The notes beneath the pieces are model-generated. The model was not told the origin of the DNA. It searched no databases and was given only the letters and a program-made list of their open reading frames with translations. Below are positions 34,925 through 43,697 of a stretch of DNA of 64,000 nucleotides, piece after piece. Source of the stretch: Jidongwangia harbinensis (GTDB lineage: Bacteria; Actinomycetota; Actinomycetes; Mycobacteriales; Micromonosporaceae); contig NZ_JAIWNC010000021.1 in NCBI RefSeq assembly GCF_020216025.1, forward strand, positions 1 through 64,000. The letters run 5' to 3'. Each line of letters starts with the position of its first letter. The first letter of the stretch is position 1. The position numbers were made by a program, and so were the translations under genes.

Positions 34925-35434
34925 TCAGCCGGCGGCCACCCGGCCGACGAAGGCGTGCAGGTTGGCCATCGCCCGGTCGATCCGTTCCGGCAGGGTGAGC
35001 GTCTCCTCCGGCCGGACCAGGCGCATCTTCGGCTGCCGCTTGCCCCGCAGGTACTGCGAACACGCCAGGTCGGCGCAGAGGTACTCGCCGACCGAGTTGC
35101 CCTTGCGCCCGGCGGCACCGGCGAGCGGCGCGACGAACAGCGTCACCCCCGACGCCACGTGGTCGGTCAGGCAGACCCGGCACATGCTCGACCGCATGGC
35201 GCTGACCTTGCGGGCCTCGGGCCGGCGCAGGACCACCCCGGTCGGGCCGTCCGGGCCCGGCACCACCAGCAGGGCGCGTAACGGCGCCCCCGGGTCGGTC
35301 CAGCCGAGAAAGTCCAGGTCGGCCCACGGTACGCCGCCGGCGCTGAACGCCGCGGGCATCCTGATCCGGCTCGCCTCGCCCTTGCTGCAGTTCACGAAGC
35401 AGGCCCGGATCTCCTGCTCGCCCAGTGGTTCCAT
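34925..35434 (-). CDS. FBP-type treble-clef zinc-finger protein
   Basis: This encodes about 169 residues and matches the FBP domain family related to EF-G-binding FusB proteins. The N-terminal helical start is MEPLGEQEIRACFVNCSKGEA and the middle is AMRSSMCRVCLTDH, with a second Cys pair in EYLCADLACSQYLRG. The four Cys (CxxC and CxxxxC type) should hold one zinc. FusB-type proteins free EF-G from stalled ribosomes and give fusidic acid tolerance, but that role is not shown for actinobacterial members. The ATG at 35434 is chosen for fit to the family start; upstream sequence has no clear ribosome site. Confidence 0.78.
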   Translation of the reverse strand: MEPLGEQEIRACFVNCSKGEASRIRMPAAFSAGGVPWADLDFLGWTDPGAPLRALLVVPGPDGPTGVVLRRPEARKVSAMRSSMCRVCLTDHVASGVTLFVAPLAGAAGRKGNSVGEYLCADLACSQYLRGKRQPKMRLVRPEETLTLPERIDRAMANLHAFVGRVAAG

Positions 35435-35444
35435 CTGCGCGAAG

Positions 35445-36134
35445 CTAGCCGACCGGCCCGGACTTCTCACCCGCATTTCGCTTCCCGGCGGTCGCCCGGC
35501 TCGCCGCGCCGGCACAGTTCCGGCTGGTCAGCGTGACCGAGTACTCCCGGTCGTCGGTGGTGATGCCGGACGGCGCACCGGCGAAGTGGGTCTCCACCTT
35601 CTCGCCGGCGCGGAGCTGCTCGTGGTGCAGGTGGGGCGCACCCGACTTGCCGGTACTGCCCACCTTGCCGATCTGATCCCCCTGCTCCACCCGCTGGCCC
35701 CGCCGCACCGACGGCGGCTCCAGCATGTGCAGGTAGAGCGTCTCCCACTTACCGCCATGATCGATCTTCACCCAGTAGCCACCGCTGGTGCCCCGGGGGC
35801 CGTCCGGATTCTGCGGGGTACGGCCACCCAGCGTCCCGCTGATGCCCGCCTCGACGACCGTGCCGGCGGCCGCCGCGAGCACCGGCCGGCCCCACGCCTG
35901 GCCCTTGTCCGGGAACAGGTCGATGTCGAAGTCGTCGTGGCCGGGATACGTGCCGACCTGCCACTTCTCGCCGCAGGCCACCGGCAGTTGGAAGGCCGGG
36001 CGCGGCCCCGGCGGACGCAGCACCGGAACGGCGTACACGCCGACGAGGAGAACGACGACGGCGACCACGCCGAGGCCGAGGACGGCGGCGACGACGCGGC
36101 GGCGGACCGGGGTGAGCTGTCGGGACGGCACCAC
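35445..36134 (-). CDS. Membrane-anchored M23 metallopeptidase
   Basis: This encodes about 229 residues. One N-terminal helix (about 12-33, RRRVVAAVLGLGVVAVVVLLVG) anchors or exports the protein. The peptidase domain has zinc ligands His and Asp in HDDFDID and His in HLHHE (HxH), matching LytM/lysostaphin-type enzymes that cut peptidoglycan cross-bridges. The usual HxGxD reads HDDFD, which keeps the ligand spacing. Start is GTG 36134 or 36131. It is upstream of the FBP-type gene by ten bases, so both may lie on one transcript. Confidence 0.82.
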   Translation of the reverse strand: MVPSRQLTPVRRRVVAAVLGLGVVAVVVLLVGVYAVPVLRPPGPRPAFQLPVACGEKWQVGTYPGHDDFDIDLFPDKGQAWGRPVLAAAAGTVVEAGISGTLGGRTPQNPDGPRGTSGGYWVKIDHGGKWETLYLHMLEPPSVRRGQRVEQGDQIGKVGSTGKSGAPHLHHEQLRAGEKVETHFAGAPSGITTDDREYSVTLTSRNCAGAASRATAGKRNAGEKSGPVG

Positions 36135-36166
36135 CCCACGATGACAGACGGCCGCTCGCGGCCCGG

Positions 36167-36991
36167 TCAGCGTTTGCGGGCGATCCCGCCGATCATCGTG
36201 TAGTAGCTGTCCTTCTGTTCGGCCCCGGGCTCGTCGTCGGGCCGCCACTCGGCGAGCGGCACCAGTCCGGGTTCGATCATCTCGAAGTCACCGAAATACT
36301 GCTCGATCTCGGCACGGAGCCGCCAGCGGCCGGTGCCCAGGGTCTCGTTGAACACCCGCTCGGCGTCCTTCACCTTGACCGAGGTCTCCGGGTGCTCCTC
36401 GGCCGGGTCCCAGAAGTGGATCACCGCCAGGTGGCTGCCGGACGGCAGTGCGTCGCGCAGGGTCGCCGCGATCCGGCCGGGCTCCTCGGCGTCGTGCAGG
36501 TGGTGCAGGATCGACAGGAGGAGCAGGCCGACCGGCTGGCTGAAGTCCAGGTACTCGCGGACCACCCGGTGCTCGAGGATCTGCTCCGGCGAGCGGATGT
36601 CGGCATCGATGATCGTGGTGGTGTCCTTGTCGGAGAGCAGCGCGCGACCGTGCACGAGCACCATCGGGTCGTTGTCCACATACACCACCCGGGCCGTCGG
36701 ATCGACGTCGTGCGCGACCTGGTGCACATTGGTCTGGGTGGGCAGGCCCGACCCGATGTCGAGGAACTGCCGGATGCCCGCCTCGGCGGCCAGGTAACGC
36801 ACGGTGCGGCGGAGGAACGCGCGGCAGGCCCGGCCGGCCTCCTGCGCGTCCGGCATGATGGCGAGCGCCCGGTCAGCCGCCATCCGGTCCACCGCGAAGT
36901 TGTCCTTGCCGCCCACCATGAAGTCGTAGACGCGGGCGATGCTGGGCTTGGTGACGTCCACGCCCCGGGGGGCTACCTCGTCCTCGGCCAC
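36167..36991 (-). CDS. DUF574-type SAM-dependent methyltransferase
   Basis: This 274-residue protein matches the actinobacterial SAM methyltransferase family PF04672 (DUF574). The start is DVTKPSIARVYDFMVGGKDNFAVDR and the SAM-binding motif I is QFLDIGSGLPT. The acidic ribose-binding residue follows in VVYVDNDPMVL. The ending KDSYYTMIGGIARKR is also typical. Substrates are unknown; these genes are very numerous in actinomycetes. GTG 36991 follows GGAGAGGG, better than an ATG at 37024. Confidence 0.88.
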   Translation of the reverse strand: MAEDEVAPRGVDVTKPSIARVYDFMVGGKDNFAVDRMAADRALAIMPDAQEAGRACRAFLRRTVRYLAAEAGIRQFLDIGSGLPTQTNVHQVAHDVDPTARVVYVDNDPMVLVHGRALLSDKDTTTIIDADIRSPEQILEHRVVREYLDFSQPVGLLLLSILHHLHDAEEPGRIAATLRDALPSGSHLAVIHFWDPAEEHPETSVKVKDAERVFNETLGTGRWRLRAEIEQYFGDFEMIEPGLVPLAEWRPDDEPGAEQKDSYYTMIGGIARKR

Positions 36992-37101
36992 TTCGGCGAA
37001 CCCTCTCCTGTGGACCCTGCACACGGATGATGCGGCAGCCTAATCGACGGCGGCACATCAGTCGATCGGGTGAACGGGAAGTTGGCGGCTTCCCGCAACA
37101 T

Positions 37102-37856
37102 TCACCCGGTCCCGGGCGGCTGTCCCGGGCCGCCCAGCCGGAAGTGCCGGACGATGGTGGACGGCACGGCCCACGCCGCCGCGGCGGCCTCCGGGATCAG
37201 GCCGGGCAACGACCACGGCCACTGGTGCCAGCCGGTCACGGTCACGTCGGCCGGGGCCGGCGGCGCCGGCGGCAGGTCCGCACGCGACGCACCCGGCTCT
37301 TCGCAGCGCCGGACCTGCAGCCCGGCCGGGAGGGCCGCGCGCAGATGGTCGCCGGGCGTGTGCCGATGGTTGGGGACCAGACCGGGTTCGCCGTCCGGGC
37401 CGGGCGCCTGCGGCACGGAACCACGGAACGTGATCTCGTGGTGCACGTCGGAGACGGCCAGGTGACCACCCGGGCGCAGCACCCGGGCGAACTCGGCCAT
37501 GACGGGCGCGAGCGCCGGCACGTGGCACAGGGCGAGGCCGGACACGACGAGATCGGCGGAGTCGTCCGGCAGGGGAAGCGCACCGAGGTTGCCGCGGAGG
37601 AACGTCCCGTCCGGTACCCGGACCCGCGCCCGGTCCAGCATGTCCGGTGAGCTGTCCACCCCGACCACCCGCTGACCGTGTCACGGCGTTCGACCGCGAC
37701 GCCGTCGTGCCCGGCCAGCGCCCGGGCGTCGAGCAATCGGCGGACCTCGGCCAGGCGCCGGTCGATGAAGGCCGCGTCGAAGTCGCCGCCCCAGGCGCGC
37801 AACAGCGCGACACCCTCCAGCCCCAGCAGGTACGCCAGGGGATGCTGATAGATCAA
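37102..37856 (-). pseudogene. SAM methyltransferase, internally deleted
   Basis: The 5' part (37856 down to about 37680) opens MIYQHPLAYLLGLEGVALL and continues through IDRRLAEVRRLL, a start I know from an actinobacterial class I methyltransferase group. The 3' part, in another frame, resumes at HGQRVVGVDSSPDMLDRA (from about 37685) and carries LPLPDDSADLVVSGLALCH, RVLRPGGHLAVSDVH and a family-like end. The segment that should lie between, about 60-70 residues with the motif I LDAACGTGR, is missing, and the halves are out of frame with a TGA at the joint. The remaining 3' piece could be translated from GTG 37668 but would lack the SAM loop. Confidence 0.7.
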
Positions 37857-37880
37857 CGCGGTACGCCCTTCGATGGTCGG

Positions 37881-40800
37881 TCAGCCGTCGGCGCAGCAGG
37901 CATGCCGGCTCTCCGCCAGATAGTGCGGGTCCTGCCACCAGTACCCGTCGTCGGCGGCGTGCCGGAGCACGGTCACCGGAGACGCCGGCGCGGTCACCGG
38001 GCGCGGTCCGGCGAACGGGCGCAGCAGCTCCGCCACCGTCAGCATCTCGCCGTTGGTCATCACCTGCCGGACGTTCGCCGCCTGGCGGATGTCGGTGAGC
38101 GGGTCGCCGCCCAGGACGGCCAGGTCGGCGTACCGGCCCGGCGCGATGGTGCCGAGCGGCTCGCCCAGGTAGTCGCCGGCCGCGCGGGTGGCGGTGGTCA
38201 GCGCCTCGTACGGGGTCAGGCCGTAGGTGACCATCGCCCGGAGGTTGAGGTGGGTGCTGACCGCGTTCGGCGCGATCGGGGAGTCGGTGCCGGTCACCAC
38301 CCGGCCGCCGCCCCGGACCAGCGTGCGGACGTGCGCGACCTGGCGGGCGAGGTTGGCGCGTACCGCGGTCTGGTCCGTGGTGGCGGCCGTGGTGCGCAGC
38401 GTCTGCAGGTTCGCGTACTCCCAGCTCGGGTACAGCGTGCGGACCCGCTCGTCGGTGACCAGGCTGTCGTCGTCGCCGAGCAGGGTGACCGCGTTGAACA
38501 GCGTCGGGGTCAGCGCCGCCCGGGTGGTGGTGAAGATGTCGGCGACGTCGCGGTAGACCGCGCCGATTCCGGTGACCGTGCGCGAGTAGCCGAGCCGGTT
38601 GGTCGCGCCGACGTGTTCCATGCCGTCGCCGCCGACCGCCAGGGCCGGGTGGTGGTAGTGCGAGGTGCTGGGGATGCCGTGCCGGTGCGACCAGGCGATG
38701 ACGTGGCGCTGCCAGCTCGCGCGCAGCCGTACGTAGCACTTGGTCAGGTCGTAGTCGAGCGCCGCGGCCCGCTGGAGTTCGCGGGCCAGCTGGTGCTCGT
38801 CGTACGTGGGCCGCATGAAGTTGTAGAAGATCCGGGCGCCGTCGATCGCCTCGCCGGTGCCGAAGTACCGGGGCCCGGTCCGGGCTCCGGACTGGATCGC
38901 CTCGCGCTCCTCCACCATGTGGTACGCCGGGCTGCCCGGGGACCGGGTGGTGGTGACGCCGAGGGCGAGCCACAGCCGGCCCTGCCGGTCGCCGTACCCG
39001 TAGCCCTGCATCTCCCGGTGGTGGTGCATGTCGATCAGGCCGGGGGTGACCACCGCGTCGCGGGCGTCGATCCGGCGCCCGTCGCGTCCCGGGCGGTGCG
39101 GCTCGACGGCGACGATCCGGTGCCCCTCCACGACGATGTCCACGTCCTCGCGCAGCCGGGGCGCCACGCCGTCCCAGACCCGGCCGGCGTGGATCACGAT
39201 GCGCCCGCGCGGCCGGGTGTTGGCCCAGGTCAGCGTCATCGGCACGGTCCGCGGCGGGCCGCCGGCGGCCGGGACCAGGCGCAGCCGTCCGTTGTTCAGG
39301 TAGAGCAGGGTGGTGGAGTCGCCGCTCCAGCTCGGCGCGTCGGTCACCTCGTCGGTGATCTGCCGGGGCGTGCCGGCGAAGCTGCCGTCGGGCCGCACGT
39401 CGACCACCCAGAGCACGCTGGCCAGCACGAACGCGAGCCGGGTGCCGTCCGGCGACCAGACCGGGCCGTCGTCGCCACGGGTCTGCAGGGACCGGTGCGG
39501 CAGCGGGTCGACGTAGCGGCCGGCGCCGGTGTTCCGGTCCACCAGCAGGATCTTGCTGAGCCCTTCCCGGAACCGGGCCGAGTACGGCACGATCGCGGCC
39601 AGCGCGATGGTGTTGCCGTCGGCGGACCAGGTGGGCCGCCCGGGCTCGAACGTCGCCGGATAGATCTGGCGCACCGCGCCGGTGGCGACCTCGACGGTGT
39701 ACAGCGCGCCGGTCTGGTCGAGGAAGGCGAGGTGGCTGCCGTCGGCGGACCAGCTGCCGGAGACCGCGGCGGCACCGGGCAGCGCGGTCAGCTGACGGTC
39801 CGCCCCGGTACGCAGGTCGCGCAGCCAGATGTCCAGTTTGCCGCCGCGGTCGGTGGAGTAGGACAGGTACCGCCCGTCCGGGGACCACGCCGGGTCGGAC
39901 TTCCACCACCGGTCCCGGGTGAGCGGCTCGGGACGGCCGCCGAGGGTCATCGTCCAGATGTCGTTGAGGGCACGGAACGCGATCCGGGTGCCGTCCGGCG
40001 AGAGGACCGGGCTGCCGATGCCGCGCACCGGCTTCGGGGTCACCGAGTCGAAGTCCCGCCGCCGCTTGCGGTAGCGGGCCGGGGTCACCGAGATCGGTGC
40101 GACGAACCCGATGCGCCCGGACGTGGTGCCGCCCAGGGTCCGGCGGCGGATCTCGCCGGTGGAGGTGTAGACGAAGTCGCGGCCGGTGCGCCAGGACACC
40201 CGGAACGGGAAGACGTCCTCGCCGGTGACCTCGGGTGTCCCGTTCCGCCACAGCTCGCTGCGACCGCCGGCGAGCAGGTGGTAGACCAGCTCGGTGCCGT
40301 CCGGCGTCCACTCGGGCGCGCGCAGGACCTGGCCGGCCGGCACGCTGACCGCGGTCTCCCGGGCGCCGCCGGCCACGTCCACCACGTCGATCCGGGTGCT
40401 GGTGACCACGAACGCGACCCGCCGCCCGTCCGGGGACCAGGCCGGCTCGTACTCCTGCTCGGCGGAGTCCGCGAGCGTGCTGACCGCGCCGCTCGCCAGG
40501 TCCAGCACCCGGATGCCGTAGCTGCCGGACTCGTCGGTGGAGTAGGCGATCCGGGTGCCGTCCGGCGAGAACCTGGGCTCCCGGTGGTCGAACGGGCCGC
40601 GGGTCAACCGCCGCAGCCGGGAACCGTCGGCGCGGACGGTCCAGAGATCGAAGACCCCGTCCCGGTACGCCTGGAAGACCAGTTCCGCCGAGTCCGGCGC
40701 CCAGTCCGGCTGGGCGATGTCGACGAAGTCACCGGTCAGCCGTCGCGCCGGGCCGCCCGCGGCCGGCAGGACCCAGAGCACGCCGGCCAGGTCCATGGCG

Positions 40801-40964
40801 ATCCGCCGCCGGTCCGGCGACAACCGGGCGGCGAGGTGGGTGCCCTGCCGCAGGGGTACCCGGGCGGGTGCCGCCGCCGCGGGCGAGGCACGCAGGGCCG
40901 TCCCGCCGATGACCGCCGAACCCGCGACTCCCGCCATCAGTTCCCGCCGGCTGATTCCCGTCAT
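37881..40964 (-). CDS. Tat-exported TolB-like propeller fused to amidohydrolase
   Basis: This 1,027-residue protein begins with a twin-arginine signal (SRRELM at about 5-10, then a hydrophobic stretch to SPAAAA). The first 620 residues have at least ten repeats of the TolB/PD40 type (FSPDGTRIAYSTDE, WSPDGRYLSYSTD and similar), enough for two beta-propellers. The C-terminal 390 residues are an amidohydrolase with metal-binding VTPGLIDMHHH, Lys in LTKCYVRL, later His in STSHYHH and EHVG, and Asp in VTGTDSPI. Such fusions are known as secreted imidazolonepropionase-like hydrolases; the substrate is unknown. ATG 40964 follows GGGGGAGGA. Confidence 0.9.
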   Translation of the reverse strand: MTGISRRELMAGVAGSAVIGGTALRASPAAAAPARVPLRQGTHLAARLSPDRRRIAMDLAGVLWVLPAAGGPARRLTGDFVDIAQPDWAPDSAELVFQAYRDGVFDLWTVRADGSRLRRLTRGPFDHREPRFSPDGTRIAYSTDESGSYGIRVLDLASGAVSTLADSAEQEYEPAWSPDGRRVAFVVTSTRIDVVDVAGGARETAVSVPAGQVLRAPEWTPDGTELVYHLLAGGRSELWRNGTPEVTGEDVFPFRVSWRTGRDFVYTSTGEIRRRTLGGTTSGRIGFVAPISVTPARYRKRRRDFDSVTPKPVRGIGSPVLSPDGTRIAFRALNDIWTMTLGGRPEPLTRDRWWKSDPAWSPDGRYLSYSTDRGGKLDIWLRDLRTGADRQLTALPGAAAVSGSWSADGSHLAFLDQTGALYTVEVATGAVRQIYPATFEPGRPTWSADGNTIALAAIVPYSARFREGLSKILLVDRNTGAGRYVDPLPHRSLQTRGDDGPVWSPDGTRLAFVLASVLWVVDVRPDGSFAGTPRQITDEVTDAPSWSGDSTTLLYLNNGRLRLVPAAGGPPRTVPMTLTWANTRPRGRIVIHAGRVWDGVAPRLREDVDIVVEGHRIVAVEPHRPGRDGRRIDARDAVVTPGLIDMHHHREMQGYGYGDRQGRLWLALGVTTTRSPGSPAYHMVEEREAIQSGARTGPRYFGTGEAIDGARIFYNFMRPTYDEHQLARELQRAAALDYDLTKCYVRLRASWQRHVIAWSHRHGIPSTSHYHHPALAVGGDGMEHVGATNRLGYSRTVTGIGAVYRDVADIFTTTRAALTPTLFNAVTLLGDDDSLVTDERVRTLYPSWEYANLQTLRTTAATTDQTAVRANLARQVAHVRTLVRGGGRVVTGTDSPIAPNAVSTHLNLRAMVTYGLTPYEALTTATRAAGDYLGEPLGTIAPGRYADLAVLGGDPLTDIRQAANVRQVMTNGEMLTVAELLRPFAGPRPVTAPASPVTVLRHAADDGYWWQDPHYLAESRHACCADG

Positions 40965-41039
40965 CGCCCGTCCTCCCCCGCGTCGACCGCCCCACCATTG
41001 ACTACCATAAATGTCAGCGGGCGGTGTTAACGTCCACCC

Positions 41040-42023
41040 GTGACCGATCGCGACATGCGGGCCGCCCGCCTCCACGGCGCCGGGGACATCCGGCTGCACA
41101 CCGAGGACCGTCCTGGGCCGGCGGGTGCGGACGACCGGCTCGTCGAAGTGACCTCGGTCGGGGTGTGCGGCTCCGACCTGCACTGGTTCACCGAGGGCGG
41201 GATCGGCGACGCGGTCCTGGACCGGCCCCTGGTCCTCGGGCACGAGATGGCCGGCGTCATCCGCGGCGGGCCGGACGACGGCACCCGGGTGGCGATCGAT
41301 CCGGCCATCCCGTGCGGCGCCTGCGAGCCGTGTGCGGATGGGCACCCCAACCTCTGCCCGAACGTGGTGTTCGCCGGGCACGGCACCTGCGACGGTGGCC
41401 TGCGCCAGTTCATGGTCTGGCCGGCGCACCGCCTGCACCCGCTGCCCGACGGGCTCTCCGACGACGACGGCGCGCTGCTCGAACCGCTGGGTGTCGCGCT
41501 GCACGCGATGGATCTGTCCCATCTCCGGATGGCCTCGACGGTGGCGGTGGTCGGCTGCGGCCCGATCGGCCTGCTGCTGATCCAACTGGCCCGCCGGCAC
41601 GGCGCCACCCGGGTTCTCGCCGCCGAGCCGTTGCCGCACCGGATGGCGGCCGCGACCGCGTTCGGCGCCGAGCCGGCCGACGGGTCCGACACCGCGGACG
41701 TGGTCTTCGAGGTCTCCGGCTCGGACGCGGCGGTGGACACCGCGCTGCGACTGGCCCGGCCCGGCGCCCGGGTCGTGCTGGTCGGCATCCCGGACGGCGA
41801 CCGCACCTCGTTCCGCGCGGGGCCGGCCCGCCGTAAGGGCCTGACGCTGGTGATGGTGCGCCGGATGGGCGAGGTCTACCCGCGGGCGATCGACCTGGCC
41901 GCGCGGGGTCTCGTCGATCTGGCACCGCTGGTCTCGGACGTCTTCCCGCTCGGCGAGGTGACCGCGGCGATGGCCACCGCGGCCGCCCGCACCGGGCTCA
42001 AGGTGGTCATCCGCCCGCGGTGA
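41040..42023 (+). CDS. Zinc-dependent medium-chain alcohol dehydrogenase
   Basis: This 327-residue protein has the MDR layout: VCGSDLHWF (catalytic Cys), LGHEMAG (catalytic His and Glu), a structural zinc group in CGACEPCADGHPNLC (four Cys), and the Rossmann loop VVGCGPIGLLLIQLA. The GHE and CGSD context is like sorbitol or threonine dehydrogenases acting on polyols or amino alcohols with NAD. The GTG start at 41040 lies 76 bases from the divergent amidohydrolase gene. The 3' end overlaps the convergent NmrA-like gene by 17 bases. Confidence 0.88.
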   Translation: MTDRDMRAARLHGAGDIRLHTEDRPGPAGADDRLVEVTSVGVCGSDLHWFTEGGIGDAVLDRPLVLGHEMAGVIRGGPDDGTRVAIDPAIPCGACEPCADGHPNLCPNVVFAGHGTCDGGLRQFMVWPAHRLHPLPDGLSDDDGALLEPLGVALHAMDLSHLRMASTVAVVGCGPIGLLLIQLARRHGATRVLAAEPLPHRMAAATAFGAEPADGSDTADVVFEVSGSDAAVDTALRLARPGARVVLVGIPDGDRTSFRAGPARRKGLTLVMVRRMGEVYPRAIDLAARGLVDLAPLVSDVFPLGEVTAAMATAAARTGLKVVIRPR

Positions 42024-42879
42024 CCGGCGGCGCCCCGGCCAGCACCGCGCGGACCGGGGTGGCCGCGCGGCCGAGGAGGTCCGCGAGCGCCGGCCCGGTG
42101 GTGGCGAACTCGCCGCGGCGCGCCGCGCGGAACATGCCGAGCAGCAGGTGCGCCCGGTCCGCGGGTACGCCGTGGCCGATCGCGGTGGCCGTCCACTCGT
42201 CGTCGTCCGCGACCACCCGGCGGACCGGCCGCCCGGTCAGCTCGGCGGCGACGGCCGCGACCTCGGCGAGGTCGAGCGTGTCCGGCGCGGTGAGCGGCGG
42301 GGTCGGCCCGTCGTACCGGCCCTCGTCGGCCAGGATGATCGCGGCTGCCTCGGCCAGGTCGGCGTGCGCGGTCCAGGACACCGGCCCGTCGGCCGGCGCG
42401 ACGAGTTCGCCCGTCTCCAGCGCCCGGCCGAGCAGGTGCCGCAGGGTGCCGGCGTAGAAGCCGTTCCGCAGTGCGGTGTACGCCGTGCCGCTCGCCGACA
42501 GGTGGTCCTCGGTGGCGGCGTGGTCGGGCATCGGCGCGAACACCGAGTCCGCGGCGGCGCCCTGGTGGCTGGTGTAGAGGATGCGCCGGGCCCCGGCACG
42601 GCGGGCGGCGTCGATCGCCGCGACGTGCTGGGCGACCGCCGCGCGGCCGGTCTCGCTGGTCGAGACGACCAGCACCTGGGTGGCGCCGGCGAAGGCGTCC
42701 GCGAGGGATGGCGGGTCGGTGAAGTCGCCGCGCCGGACCCGCACGCCGCGGGCGGCGAGGCCGGCCGCGCGGCCGGTGTCGCGGACGCTCACGCCCACCC
42801 GGTCGGCCGGCACCCGGTCGAGCAGGCGGTCGACGATCTGGGAGCCGAGCTGACCGGTACCGCCGGTGACGATGATCAT
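42007..42879 (-). CDS. NmrA-like NAD(P)H-binding reductase
   Basis: This 290-residue protein starts with the nucleotide-binding MIIVTGGTGQLGSQIVDRLL and has VSVRDTGRAAGL, an NmrA/QorB-like cofactor selector. LYTSHQGAAADS takes the place of the classical SDR Ser-Tyr-Lys site, as in atypical SDRs of the QOR2/YtfG type. These reduce quinones or sense NADP state. ATG 42879 follows AGGAGGA. The divergent TetR gene 86 bases away probably represses both through GTTAGCA repeats. Confidence 0.85.
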   Translation of the reverse strand: MIIVTGGTGQLGSQIVDRLLDRVPADRVGVSVRDTGRAAGLAARGVRVRRGDFTDPPSLADAFAGATQVLVVSTSETGRAAVAQHVAAIDAARRAGARRILYTSHQGAAADSVFAPMPDHAATEDHLSASGTAYTALRNGFYAGTLRHLLGRALETGELVAPADGPVSWTAHADLAEAAAIILADEGRYDGPTPPLTAPDTLDLAEVAAVAAELTGRPVRRVVADDDEWTATAIGHGVPADRAHLLLGMFRAARRGEFATTGPALADLLGRAATPVRAVLAGAPPVTAGG

Positions 42880-42891
42880 GGCAGATCCTCC

Positions 42892-42943
42892 TGCTAACAA
42901 TGGAAGTACTTTGACGCTACCACAGTTAGCAACACCGTTAGCA
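42892..42943. promoter_or_regulatory. TetR-type operator with three GTTAGCA elements
   Basis: TGCTAAC (42892-42898) is the inverse of GTTAGCA, which occurs at 42925-42931 and 42937-42943, 12 bases apart. All lie between the divergent NmrA-like and TetR genes and overlap a TTGACG hexamer at 42911-42916. Occupation would block both promoters. Confidence 0.6.
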
Positions 42944-42965
42944 AGAGTGCGGTATCGTCGGAAGC

Positions 42966-43697
42966 GTGGCAGAGCTGAGACCGGACAGTGCCAACCGGCA
43001 CCGGACCCGGGTGAAGATCGTGGAGTGCGCGGCCCGGCTGCTCCGGGCCCAGGGCGCGGGCGCGGTCACCACCCGCGCGGTCGCGCAGGCGGCCGGCATG
43101 CAGGCGCCCACCATCTACCGGTTCTTCGAGGACAAGGAGGCGCTGCTCGACGCGGTCGCCGAGCACGTCTTCGCCACCTACGTGGCCGGCAAGTCGCTCG
43201 CCGACCCGAGCGGCGACCCGGTGGCCGACCTGCGGGCGGGCTGGGACACGCACATCGGCTTCGGCCTCGCCAACGCGGCGTTGTTCGGCCTGTTCGCCGA
43301 CCCGGGCCGCGGCGCCCGGTCCGCGGCCACGACCGCCGGGCTCGACGTGCTGCGCGCCCGGGTGCACCGGGTGGCGGCGGCCGGCCGGCTGCGGGTCCCG
43401 GAGCGGCGCGCCGTCGAACTCCTCCACGCCGCCGGCACCGGCACCGTGCTGACCCTGCTGTCCGTCCCGCCGGAGCACCGGGATCCGGGCCTCGCCGACG
43501 CCATGTACGACGCGGTGATGCGGGCCGTTCTCACCGACGTGCCGACGCTGCCCGCGGACGACGCGACGGCGGCCGCGGTCGCGTTCCGGGCCGTCGCGCC
43601 CGACCTGACGGTGCTCAGCGACGCGGAACGGGCCCTGCTGTCCGAATGGCTGGGCCGGGCCGGGACCGGCGGAGACCGCGGTCAGCGCGACGCATGA
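42966..43697 (+). CDS. TetR-family repressor
   Basis: This 243-residue protein has an N-terminal TetR helix-turn-helix (about 14-60) with RVKIVECAARLLRAQG, VTTRAVAQAAGMQAPTIYRFFEDKEALLDAV. The long C-terminal helical part should bind a ligand. It is coupled to the AEC transporter by an ATGA overlap and diverges from the NmrA-like gene, so it probably controls both. GTG 42966 is used; upstream bases have only a weak GGAAG. Confidence 0.9.
   Translation: MAELRPDSANRHRTRVKIVECAARLLRAQGAGAVTTRAVAQAAGMQAPTIYRFFEDKEALLDAVAEHVFATYVAGKSLADPSGDPVADLRAGWDTHIGFGLANAALFGLFADPGRGARSAATTAGLDVLRARVHRVAAAGRLRVPERRAVELLHAAGTGTVLTLLSVPPEHRDPGLADAMYDAVMRAVLTDVPTLPADDATAAAVAFRAVAPDLTVLSDAERALLSEWLGRAGTGGDRGQRDA

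Noticed and set aside
37647..41030. An 1,127-codon plus-strand frame opposite the propeller-amidohydrolase
   Set aside because: Third-position GC bias makes long antisense frames common here, and the minus strand has a clear Tat signal, propeller repeats and metal motifs.
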